In this document: positions 53,972 to 61,937 of the stretch, in pieces
Numbering within the stretch: position 1 is the first letter of the stretch
How the letters are laid out: every line of letters starts with the position of its first letter
Assembly (NCBI RefSeq): GCF_030252345.1
Contig: NZ_CP126980.1
Location: 248,001 to 312,000, forward strand
DNA: 64,000 nt
Direction: 5' to 3'
Source: Actinoplanes oblitus
GTDB lineage: Bacteria > Actinomycetota > Actinomycetes > Mycobacteriales > Micromonosporaceae
The notes under the pieces: model-generated
What the model saw: the letters and a program-made list of their open reading frames with translations, nothing else
Told to the model about the DNA's origin: nothing
The model's database searches: none
Program-made: the position numbers and the translations under genes

Positions 53972-56304
53972 GCGCGCTCGGCGAAACCGGCGCCGCCCGG
54001 ATGCCCGTCGTAGACGAAGACGGTGGGCGCCTCGGTGTCCGGGTGGTTCGCGGTGGACAGGCCGCCGATGTCCCAGCGGTCGCAGGTCGCCATCAGTGGG
54101 AGCAGGCCGATGCCGGCGTGCTCGGCGGCGTGCAGGGCACCCGGCACGTCGGCCGGTTCCACGCCCGCGTCGGCCAGGGCGCGCGGCGCGACGGTGAACC
54201 AGACGGCGACGGTACGCAGCTCGCGTACCGGCAGGTCGAGCGGCTTGGTGTCGATCACTTCGCCGCTGCCCAGCCGGCGCCGCTGGTACGACACCACCTG
54301 GCTGGTCACGTCCACCTCGCCGAGGAACAGGCCGACCGGGCCGGCGTCCAGGTACGACCGCACCTCGACCACCGACACGTCCGTCACGTCCCGCGCGTGC
54401 GTCGTCCAGTCCGGCTCCTCCTGGTGCACCAGGGCGATGGCGTCCTCCAGGTCCAGCTCGTCCACCAGGTAGGAGACGCCCTGGTGCAGGTAGACCGCGC
54501 CGTCGTGCAGCATCACGTGCGACGAGCCCTGATCGACGGTCCCGAGCAGGCGTCCGGTCGCCGCCTCGACCACCGAGACCGGGGCGCCGCCGGTGCCCCG
54601 CAGGTCCACGTCCGGGCGGCCACGCTCGGTCCAGTACCAGCCGGACGGGCGCCGCCGCAGCCCGCCCGCGCGGACCAGCGCCTCGACCGTGGCGCGGGCC
54701 GGCTCGCCGCCGAAGAGCGCCAGGTCGGCCTCGGTGAGCGGGGCCTCGGAGGCGGCGCAGCACAACTGGGGGGCGAGCACGTACGGGTTGGCCGGGTCGA
54801 GCACGGTGGCCTCGACCGGCCGGCCGAACAGGGCCTCCGGGTGGTGCACCAGGTAGGTGTCGAGCGGGTCGTCGCGGGCGATCAGCACGGCGAGCGCCTC
54901 GCCACCGGCTCGACCGGCCCGGCCGGCCTGCTGCCAGAGCGAGGCTCGGGTGCCCGGCCAGCCGCAGATCAGCACGGCGTCCAGGCCGGCCAGGTCGACG
55001 CCGAGTTCGAGCGCGTTGGTGGAGGCGAGACCGAGCAGCTCGCCGGAGAGCAGGGCCTGCTCGATCGCGCGCCGGTCCTCGCGCAGGTAACCGCCGCGGT
55101 AGGCGGCCACCCGCGCGCCCAGGCCGGGCACCGCCTCGTCGAGGGAGCGACGGGCCAGGGCGGCCACCACCTCGGCGCCGCGCCGGGAGCGGATGAAGGC
55201 GAGGGTCCGGGTGCCGGCCACGACCGCGTCGGCGAGCAGGTCCGCGGTCTCTCGCAGCGCCGACCGCCGGACGGGCGGCGCGTCCGGAATCCCGGCGATC
55301 GCGGACGCCGAACCCGGTGCGGAGGCTGAACCCGGCGCGGAGGCGGAAGCCGGCGCGGACGTTGAAGCTCGCGTGGAGGCAAAAGCCGGCCCGGAGGCTG
55401 GAGTCGGCGCGGACGCCGGTGCCGAGGCCGGCGCCGAGTGGGGTTCGGGAGCCGGCGACAGCCCGGTGAGGCCGGAATCCGGCGACGGCGGGAGCAGGGG
55501 TGGTTCCCAGAGGGCGAAGGTGACAGCGCCGCGCGGGGAGGCGTCCTCGGTCACGGCGGTGACCGGGGCACCGACCAGGCGGGTCGCGCTGCCGGCCGGA
55601 TCACCCGAGGTCGCCGAGGCCAGGACGAACGTGGGGGAGCTGCGATACCGGCCGGCGATCCGGCGCAGGCGCCGCAGGACGTGGGCCACGTGTGAGCCGA
55701 AGACACCCCGGTACGCGTGACACTCGTCGATCACCACGTAGCGGAGCCGGCGGAAGAACGTGCCCCAGCGGTCGTGGGCCGGCAGCAGCGCGTGGTGCAG
55801 CATGTCCGGGTTGGTGAGGATGAAACGGGCGTGCTGCCGGATCCACTCGCGCTCCTCGCGCGGGGTGTCCCCGTCCAGGGTGGCCGGGCGGACGCCGTCC
55901 AGGCCGAGGCGGGTCAGACCACGCAGCTGGTCGGCGGCGAGGGCCTTGGTCGGTGCCAGGTAGAGGACGGTCGCCCTGGGCTCGGCGGCCAGCGCGGTGA
56001 GGGCCGGCAGCTGGTAGGCCAGCGACTTGCCGGAGGCGGTGCCGGTGGCCAGCACCACATGCGTGCCCCGCCAGGCCAGGTCGGCGGCGGCGACCTGGTG
56101 CTCCCACGGCTCGGTGATCCCCTGCCGGAGCAGCGCGGCACGCAGGTCGGCATCGATCCAGGACGGCCAGGGCGCGACCCGGCCGGCCCGGGCGGTGACC
56201 CGTTCGACGTGGGTGATCGGGGACCGCTCGGCATTCGTGCTCCGGGCTCGCAGATGGTGCAGCAGCTCAGCGGGACCGAAGGCGGTGGCAGTCACGCCAA
56301 GCAC
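53725..56304 (-). CDS. DECH-box helicase (secretion-neighbourhood type)
   Basis: This 859-residue superfamily 2 helicase has the Q-region TEPWEHQVAAADLAW, Walker A VLATGTASGKSLAYQLPALT, the box YVVIDECHAYRG and motif III region LASATSGDP. The second RecA domain shows TNALELGVDLAGLDAVLICG and WQQAGRAGRAG. A four-Cys C-terminal zinc site is visible in GCGCEAGCPSCVQSPKCG. An insert of about 60 residues rich in Ala, Ser and Pro separates the two RecA domains. The start is a GTG at 56304 or 56295; earlier in-frame codons would reach the divergent bldG-like gene. Confidence 0.92.
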   Translation of the reverse strand: MLGVTATAFGPAELLHHLRARSTNAERSPITHVERVTARAGRVAPWPSWIDADLRAALLRQGITEPWEHQVAAADLAWRGTHVVLATGTASGKSLAYQLPALTALAAEPRATVLYLAPTKALAADQLRGLTRLGLDGVRPATLDGDTPREEREWIRQHARFILTNPDMLHHALLPAHDRWGTFFRRLRYVVIDECHAYRGVFGSHVAHVLRRLRRIAGRYRSSPTFVLASATSGDPAGSATRLVGAPVTAVTEDASPRGAVTFALWEPPLLPPSPDSGLTGLSPAPEPHSAPASAPASAPTPASGPAFASTRASTSAPASASAPGSASAPGSASAIAGIPDAPPVRRSALRETADLLADAVVAGTRTLAFIRSRRGAEVVAALARRSLDEAVPGLGARVAAYRGGYLREDRRAIEQALLSGELLGLASTNALELGVDLAGLDAVLICGWPGTRASLWQQAGRAGRAGGEALAVLIARDDPLDTYLVHHPEALFGRPVEATVLDPANPYVLAPQLCCAASEAPLTEADLALFGGEPARATVEALVRAGGLRRRPSGWYWTERGRPDVDLRGTGGAPVSVVEAATGRLLGTVDQGSSHVMLHDGAVYLHQGVSYLVDELDLEDAIALVHQEEPDWTTHARDVTDVSVVEVRSYLDAGPVGLFLGEVDVTSQVVSYQRRRLGSGEVIDTKPLDLPVRELRTVAVWFTVAPRALADAGVEPADVPGALHAAEHAGIGLLPLMATCDRWDIGGLSTANHPDTEAPTVFVYDGHPGGAGFAERAYATAAEWLRATREAIAGCGCEAGCPSCVQSPKCGNGNNPLDKTGAVKVLDTVLAALPAEPAPPVAPVGSEPAAGPDRPAAA

Positions 56305-56451
56305 TCTGACACCATCGGGCGGCGGTGCCCAAACGAGACCGGCCGGGCACCGGCTTGCGGTCCGCCCCAAACGGGTAGGACGGTGGGTGCCACGCGTCGC
56401 CCGATGCCGGTCGGTGGTTAGATTCGCGGGGGAGATCAGGGAGGAGGACCG

Positions 56452-56808
56452 ATGGAGCTGTCGCTGGCGACCAGGAACGTCGCCGAGCACACGGTGCTCG
56501 AAGTCGGTGGCGAGGTGGACGTTTACACCGCTCCCCGGCTGCGCGAGCGCCTGATCGAGCTGGTCGACGGCGGTGCCCGGGACGTGGTGGTCGACCTGGA
56601 GAGGGTCGAGTTCCTCGACTCCACCGGGCTGGGCGTGCTGGTCGGCGCGCTCAAGCGGCTGCGCACCGCGCAGGGCACCTTCGGGCTGGTCTGTGCCAAG
56701 GAGCCACTTCTCAAGATTTTCCGGATCACCGCGCTGGACCAGGTTTTCCCGATCTTCCCCACGGTCGAGGCCGCCACCGAACGCGACGGCAGCGGTCCAG
56801 CTTCGTGA
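56452..56808 (+). CDS. bldG: BldG-like STAS anti-sigma factor antagonist
   Basis: This 118-residue STAS protein starts [20 protein letters not shown] and has the phosphorylation loop [16 protein letters not shown]. In Streptomyces BldG lies between the same type of helicase and a HATPase anti-sigma gene, and controls development and stress response. The same order here supports orthology. The ATG follows a GGAGGA site. Its stop overlaps the anti-sigma start (TGATG), so the partners are coupled. Confidence 0.9.
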   Translation: MELSLATRNVAEHTVLEVGGEVDVYTAPRLRERLIELVDGGARDVVVDLERVEFLDSTGLGVLVGALKRLRTAQGTFGLVCAKEPLLKIFRITALDQVFPIFPTVEAATERDGSGPAS

Positions 56809-57245
56809 TGGCTACGGTTCGGCTGTCCTTCTCGCCGGCGCCGGTGCACGTGCGCACCGCCCGGTTGGTCGGTGTCGCGGTGGCCCGGCGGGCCGGAGTC
56901 GACGAGGCGCTGCTGGACGAGGTGCGCCTGGCGATCGGTGAGGCCTGCACCCGGGCGGTGGCCCTGCACCGGCAGTACGGGCTGGCCGACCTGGTCACGG
57001 TCGAGATGTCCGACTCGGGTTCGTACACCGTCCGGGTCATCGACCACGCTCCGATCGAGGCCAGCATCGGCCTCACCAAGCTGCCTCCGGACGAGCTGGC
57101 CGCCGAGTCGCTCACCGAGGACGACCTCACCACCGGCGTCGGCTTCGCCCTGCTCGCCGGCTTCGTCGACGACCTCCAGGTCCGCCCGGTCGAAGACGGC
57201 CCCGGCACCGAAGTCCGCATGGTCTGGCCCGTCTCCCGCCGCTGA
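56808..57245 (+). CDS. HATPase anti-sigma factor (SpoIIAB/RsbW-like)
   Basis: This 145-residue GHKL-fold protein has the N-box region LDEVRLAIGEACTRAVALH and a C-terminal glycine-containing segment TGVGFALLAGFVDDL. It should bind a sigma factor and phosphorylate the adjacent BldG-like partner. ATG 56808 overlaps the STAS stop; a GTG one codon earlier is possible. Its stop codon touches the first hairpin unit of a repeat array. Confidence 0.88.
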   Translation: MATVRLSFSPAPVHVRTARLVGVAVARRAGVDEALLDEVRLAIGEACTRAVALHRQYGLADLVTVEMSDSGSYTVRVIDHAPIEASIGLTKLPPDELAAESLTEDDLTTGVGFALLAGFVDDLQVRPVEDGPGTEVRMVWPVSRR

Positions 57246-57423
57246 GCTGGTCGTGACGGTGGTCTCCGGCCCTGGGACACCACCGTGAGTGCCAGCCGAC
57301 CGGTTGTGGCTGGTCGTGACGGTGGTCTCCGGCCCTGGGACACCACCGTGAGTGCCAGCCGGTCGGTTGCGGCTGGTCGTGACGGTGGTCTCCGGGGCGC
57401 GGATACCACCGTGGGTGCCAGCC
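57245..57423 (+). repeat. Array of three 53-bp hairpin repeat units
   Basis: Three units at 57245-57297, 57308-57360 and 57371-57423, each exactly 53 bp with 10-bp spacers. Each begins GGCTGG (AGCTGG in the first) and ends CCAGCC. The arms GGCTGG/CCAGCC and ACGGTGGT/ACCACCGT fold into a long stem with a small internal loop. The first unit overlaps the last base of the anti-sigma stop codon. The seven-unit array at 23958-24435 is the same family, inverted. Confidence 0.92.
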
Positions 57424-57462
57424 AGGAGTGGTTGGGGTTTGGTTCTAGCGGGTCGTGACCAC

Positions 57463-57573
57463 CCGCGGACGTCGCCCTGGAGGGGTGGGCGTTCTGGACG
57501 CGCCAGCGTCCTGCCCGGCCCGGAAGGGTCCCTGGCGGGAGCGACGATCAGTGATCAGCGCGGATCCGAGTCA
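57463..57573 (+). repeat. 111-bp core repeat, copy 2
   Basis: This is the plus-oriented counterpart of 23804-23914 and is almost identical over 111 bp. It lies 39 bp after the hairpin array, against 43 bp at the other locus, so array and core form one composite element. Confidence 0.92.
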
Positions 57574-57918
57574 GCAGGATCTTGATGATCTTCGGCGTGC
57601 CGACAACGGACGATCTTCGGGTGACTCGCTATCCTTAATTAGGGCATTCCACCTATTTAGGATTTGCCCCTGACTGACCATCTGGCCAGCAAAAAGATCA
57701 GCCAAATCCGATACCCGCCGGAGGCGTCGCTAACACAGCGGTGAACATCACCGCGACACGGCCGGGTCGCCATGTGACGATCGCCACGTCGGACCTATAC
57801 AGTACGCGAGTTATCAGCTACTGCTGGTCCCGCGTCCGCGGGTCCGGTCGATCGTTAGCAAGCGCCCGGAGGTCTCGTCCACCACTCGGGTGCGGTCGGT
57901 GTGTGTAGGAGGACATTG
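57574..57918. other. Promoter region of hppA, no gene
   Basis: This 345-bp stretch follows the repeat element. It contains an AT-rich patch with two small palindromes, CCTTAATTAGG at 57633-57643 and CCTATTTAGG at 57652-57661. TATACAGT near 57800 could be a -10 element for hppA. No coding frame is convincing. Confidence 0.5.
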
Positions 57919-60339
57919 ATGTCCGGGACCTCGGTAAACCTCGCCGCCGAAGGTGGCGGAGTGTCCCTGAGCGGATCCAACGTCACATTCGTCATCGTCG
58001 CGCTGGTGTTCGCCCTGATCGCTCTGGGCTTCGCCGCGATGTTCGTCCAGTCGGTGCTGCGCACCGGCCGGGGCACCAAGAACATGCAGGAGATCGCCGG
58101 CGCCGTGCAGGAAGGCGCGTCGGCATACCTGTTCCGGCAGTTCAAGACGCTCGCCGTGTTCGTGGTGATCGCGGTCGTGCTGCTGTTCCTGTTGCCGGTG
58201 CACGACACCGACAACGAGACCTGGGTGAAGATCGGCCGATCACTGTTCTTCGTGGTCGGAGCGGTGTTCAGCTCATTCATCGGTGGTGCCGGCATGGCGC
58301 TGGCCACCCGGGCCAACCTGCGGGTCGCCGCGGCGGCCGGGGCGACCGGGGGCCGGGAGACCGCGATGGGTATCGCGTTCCGCACCGGTGGCGTGGTCGG
58401 GTTCCTCACCGTCGGCCTCGGCCTGTTCGGCGGCGCCCTGGTGGTGCTGATCTTCAAGAGGGACGCCCCGACAGTGCTGGAGGGCTTCGGGTTCGGCGCC
58501 GCCCTGCTCGCGATGTTCATGCGGGTCGGCGGCGGCATCTTCACCAAGGCGGCGGACGTCGGCGCCGACCTGGTCGGCAAGGTCGAGCAGCACATCCCGG
58601 AGGACGACCCGCGCAACGCCGCGACGATCGCGGACAACGTGGGCGACAACGTCGGTGACTGCGCCGGCATGGCCGCTGACCTGTTCGAGTCGTACGCGGT
58701 GACCCTGGTCGCCGCCCTGATCCTGGGCCAGGCCGCGTTCGGCCAGGACGGCCTGATCTTCCCGTTGATCGTCTCCACCATCGGTGTGGTGATCGCGATC
58801 CTGGGTGTCTTCATCACCCGGCTGCGCCCGTCCGACCGCAACGGCCTGACCGCTATCAACCGGGCGTTCTACATCTCCGCCGTGGTCTCGGCGATCGCCG
58901 TGGCAGTGGTGACCTTCCTCTACCTGCCGAACACGTTCGCCGGGTTCGGGGACGCGGGGATCGGCAAGGACATCGTGGACAGCGGGCGTAACCCGCAGCT
59001 GGTGGCGATCGGCGCGGTCGTGATCGGCATCGTGCTGGCCGCCGCCATCCAGGCGCTCACCGGCTACTTCACCGAGACCAACAGGCGTCCGGTGCAGGAC
59101 ATCGGCAAGTCGTCGGCGACCGGCGCGGCCACCGTGGTGCTGGCCGGCATCAGCGTCGGCCTGGAGTCCGCCGTCTATTCGGCGCTGCTGATCGGCGCCG
59201 GTGTCTACGGCGCGTTCCTGCTCGGCGGCTCGTCGCTGACCCTGTCGCTGTTCGCGGTGGCGCTGGCCGGCACCGGCCTGCTCACCACGGTCGGCGTGAT
59301 CGTGGCGATGGACACCTTCGGCCCGATCTCGGACAACGCGCAGGGCATCGCCGAGATGTCCGGTGACATCGACGAGCAGGGCGCGCGGATCCTGACCGAG
59401 CTCGACGCGGTGGGCAACACCACCAAGGCGATCACCAAGGGCATCGCGATCGCGACCGCCGTGCTGGCCGCCACGGCGCTGTTCGGCTCGTACACCAACA
59501 GCCTGGCCAGCTCGCTCGCCGACGCCGGAATCACCGATGTCCAGGGGGAGATCTACCAGCTGCTGAACATCGCGAACCCGCGCAGCCTGGTCGGCCTGCT
59601 GGTCGGCGCGGCGGTGGTGTTCCTCTTCTCCGGTCTGGCGATCAACGCGGTGTCCCGCTCGGCGGGCGCGGTGGTCATGGAGGTGCGCCGGCAGTTCCGC
59701 GAGCACCCCGGGATCATGGACCGGACCGAGCGGCCCGAGTACGGCCGGGTGGTCGACATCTGCACCCGGGACGCGCAGCGCGAGCTGCTCACCCCCGGTC
59801 TGCTGGCGATCATGGCCCCGATCGCTGTGGGCTTCGGGCTGGGCGCGGGGGCGCTGGCCGCGTACCTGGCCGGCGCGATCGGCGCCGGCACGCTGATGGC
59901 GGTCTTCCTGGCCAACTCCGGTGGCGCCTGGGACAACGCGAAGAAGCTGGTCGAGGACGGCGCGTACGGCGGCAAGGGCTCCGAGGCGCACGCCGCCACG
60001 GTCATCGGCGACACCGTCGGTGACCCGTTCAAGGACACCGCCGGCCCGGCGATCAACCCGCTGCTCAAGGTGATGAACCTGGTCTCGCTGCTGATCGCGC
60101 CGGCCGTGGTGACCTGGAGCATCGGCACCGACGCGAACACCCCGCTGCGGGTGGCCATCGCGCTGGTGGCGCTGGTGATCGTGACCGCCGCGGTGGTCTG
60201 GAGCAAGCGCAAGCCGATCTCGATGGGTGACGAGGCGGGGGCCGTCGCGGCGGGCGCCGCGGACACCGCCAAGGCGGCGCAGGACGCGCAGCACACCGAT
60301 GCCGCGGCGCAGTCGCGGATCAAGGACAACGTGGGCTGA
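57919..60339 (+). CDS. hppA: Membrane-bound proton-translocating pyrophosphatase
   Basis: This 806-residue enzyme couples pyrophosphate hydrolysis to proton export. It has about sixteen membrane helices. The active-site region shows DNVGDNVGDCAGMAADLFES, and later IGDTVGDPFKDTAGP and SGGAWDNAKKLVEDG. VGNTTKAITKG carries Lys where the K+-dependent type has Ala, so this is the K+-independent class. ATG 57919 follows an AGGAGG site; an in-frame GTG at 57901 would put that site inside the gene. Confidence 0.96.
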   Translation: MSGTSVNLAAEGGGVSLSGSNVTFVIVALVFALIALGFAAMFVQSVLRTGRGTKNMQEIAGAVQEGASAYLFRQFKTLAVFVVIAVVLLFLLPVHDTDNETWVKIGRSLFFVVGAVFSSFIGGAGMALATRANLRVAAAAGATGGRETAMGIAFRTGGVVGFLTVGLGLFGGALVVLIFKRDAPTVLEGFGFGAALLAMFMRVGGGIFTKAADVGADLVGKVEQHIPEDDPRNAATIADNVGDNVGDCAGMAADLFESYAVTLVAALILGQAAFGQDGLIFPLIVSTIGVVIAILGVFITRLRPSDRNGLTAINRAFYISAVVSAIAVAVVTFLYLPNTFAGFGDAGIGKDIVDSGRNPQLVAIGAVVIGIVLAAAIQALTGYFTETNRRPVQDIGKSSATGAATVVLAGISVGLESAVYSALLIGAGVYGAFLLGGSSLTLSLFAVALAGTGLLTTVGVIVAMDTFGPISDNAQGIAEMSGDIDEQGARILTELDAVGNTTKAITKGIAIATAVLAATALFGSYTNSLASSLADAGITDVQGEIYQLLNIANPRSLVGLLVGAAVVFLFSGLAINAVSRSAGAVVMEVRRQFREHPGIMDRTERPEYGRVVDICTRDAQRELLTPGLLAIMAPIAVGFGLGAGALAAYLAGAIGAGTLMAVFLANSGGAWDNAKKLVEDGAYGGKGSEAHAATVIGDTVGDPFKDTAGPAINPLLKVMNLVSLLIAPAVVTWSIGTDANTPLRVAIALVALVIVTAAVVWSKRKPISMGDEAGAVAAGAADTAKAAQDAQHTDAAAQSRIKDNVG

Positions 60340-60355
60340 GTCCCGCTTCGTCCAC

Positions 60356-60387
60356 AACGGGCACCCGGCGTCCGCCGGGTGCCCGTT
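60356..60387 (+). terminator. Terminator of hppA
   Basis: A 15-bp perfect stem (60356-60370 with 60373-60387), whose innermost pairs must open to form the loop, starts 17 bp after the hppA stop and is followed by CGCTTTCC. Confidence 0.75.
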
Positions 60388-60428
60388 CGCTTTCCCCGAT
60401 TGTCCGACCAAGGCCGTACGCTGCTCCC

Positions 60429-60947
60429 ATGCGCGCGGTCCGAATGATCCCCCTCGTGCTCCTGGTGTGGCTCGCCGGCTGTTCCTCCGGGCACGGAGCG
60501 CAGGCCTGGGCCTCCTCGGTGTGCACCGCTCTGGCCCCCTGGCGCAGCGAGATCGGCACCCTGACCACCCGCACCCAGCAGCAGATGACCACCCGCACCA
60601 CCCCCGGCCAGGCGAAGGAGAATCTCGCCCGGCTCTTCGACGGTGCCCGCGCGGCGAGCGAGCAGGCCCGCGCCGGGGTGGAGCGCGCCGGGGTGCCGGA
60701 TGTCTCCGGCGGCGACCAGATCGCTGCGGCCTTCGTCGGCTCGCTGACCGGCATGCGGGACGCCTACGGGACCGCGCACGACGGCATCGAGGCGCTCTCC
60801 ACCAGGCCGCCGAACGCGTTCTACGACCAGGTCGCCAAGGTCGTCGAGCGGCTCGACGAGGAGTATGCGAAAAGTGGCCTGGACACCTCGAAACTCGACT
60901 CGGTCGAGCTCCGGCAGGCCTTCGAGTCGCTGCCCGAGTGCCGATGA
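60429..60947 (+). CDS. Putative lipoprotein, hypothetical
   Basis: This 172-residue protein has a signal peptide with the lipobox LAGC (residues 15-18). A helical domain follows with two cysteines, one in SSVCTALAPW and one in the final LPECR, possibly disulfide-linked. No family name is recognised, though lipoproteins of this kind are common in actinobacteria. Its stop overlaps the next gene (ATGA), so they are expressed together. Confidence 0.82.
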   Translation: MRAVRMIPLVLLVWLAGCSSGHGAQAWASSVCTALAPWRSEIGTLTTRTQQQMTTRTTPGQAKENLARLFDGARAASEQARAGVERAGVPDVSGGDQIAAAFVGSLTGMRDAYGTAHDGIEALSTRPPNAFYDQVAKVVERLDEEYAKSGLDTSKLDSVELRQAFESLPECR

Positions 60948-61702
60948 CGGAGACCGGCTGGCCGCTCATCCCGCGGGAGACCCTGCCGCCGCCGGTGCCG
61001 GTGGAGCGGCGGCCTCACCAGCGTGGGGTGCCGGGCCGTCCCGGTGGCCGTCAGCTGTCGATGTTCGGGGCGGAGACGATCGAGCCGTCGCCGGCCGATC
61101 TCGCCGGGTTGCTGGCCGGGCCGGGGCAGCTGGGGCGGATGGGTGGGACGGCCCGGGTGTCGGTGATCGTCGACGACGCGTGGCGGGTGCATGTGCTGGT
61201 GGCCGAGCTGGTCGCGCGCGGTCTGGCGGCGACCTGGGCGCCGGTCTCGCCCGACCAGGGGCAAAAGCCCGATCAAGAGCAAAACCCCCTTGGCGTACGC
61301 GGTGAGCAGCCCCCCGCCGAAGAGATCTCGGACACGCCCGGGGAACCGCCCCCTCCCCGGTTCGAGGTGCGCACCGCGTACTCCCGGAGGTTGAACGCCC
61401 TGGCCTCCGCCTGGCCCGCGGCCGCCGCCCAGCTCTTCCTCTCCGGTCCCCGCCTGCGCCTCTGGGTCGCCGCCACCGGCTGTCCCCGGCCCGGTGGGTA
61501 CCGCCTCGGCCTGGATCCCGGCAAGGACACCCGCGCGGTGGACGCCGCGCTGATCAGAGCCGGTCTGGCCGGCCGCGTCTCGGAGGACCAGCGGTTCTAC
61601 GTGATCGCCGGTCGCCGGCGCCTCACTCGCCTGGCCGAGCTGGTCGGCGAGCGTCCCGAGGCCGCACCGGCGGAATTCTGGCCCGGCGGCGCGGCTGCGT
61701 GA
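60944..61702 (+). CDS. Conserved hypothetical protein upstream of topA
   Basis: This 252-residue soluble protein starts MTETGWPLIPRETLPPPVPV and has a segment GGRQLSMFGAETIEPSPADL followed by a domain with VRTAYSRRLNALASAWPAAA and RGLDP-like text GYRLGLDPGKDTRAVDAALI. I recognise no enzymatic motif. The ATG at 60944 overlaps the lipoprotein stop. Its place before topA suggests a nucleic-acid or housekeeping link, but that is inference. Confidence 0.78.
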   Translation: MTETGWPLIPRETLPPPVPVERRPHQRGVPGRPGGRQLSMFGAETIEPSPADLAGLLAGPGQLGRMGGTARVSVIVDDAWRVHVLVAELVARGLAATWAPVSPDQGQKPDQEQNPLGVRGEQPPAEEISDTPGEPPPPRFEVRTAYSRRLNALASAWPAAAAQLFLSGPRLRLWVAATGCPRPGGYRLGLDPGKDTRAVDAALIRAGLAGRVSEDQRFYVIAGRRRLTRLAELVGERPEAAPAEFWPGGAAA

Positions 61703-61937
61703 TCTTCGCGGAATGTGTCCGACATAACAGTGTCCTTCCGGTGTACGGTGTCGCGGTCGGACGCGTGCGGTGGCCGGACCGTTACCATCCGACTGCGGGG
61801 TTCCCCGGGAATGAGGGCTCGTCCGGCGCGTTACGTTGAACGTCTGCGCTCTGCCGCGGCTGACGCCGGGGCCGGGCCGGGAACGCCGAGGCCGGGCGGT
61901 GAACGCCGAGGATCTCAACGAACGAACTGGGAGTGCC
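61703..61937 (+). promoter_or_regulatory. topA upstream region with an 11-bp direct repeat
   Basis: This 235-bp gap should carry the topA promoter. GAACGCCGAGG occurs at 61881-61891 and 61901-61911, 20 bp apart, close to the start codon. TACGTT near 61832 could be a -10 element. DNA supercoiling usually controls topA, but nothing here proves it. Confidence 0.4.
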
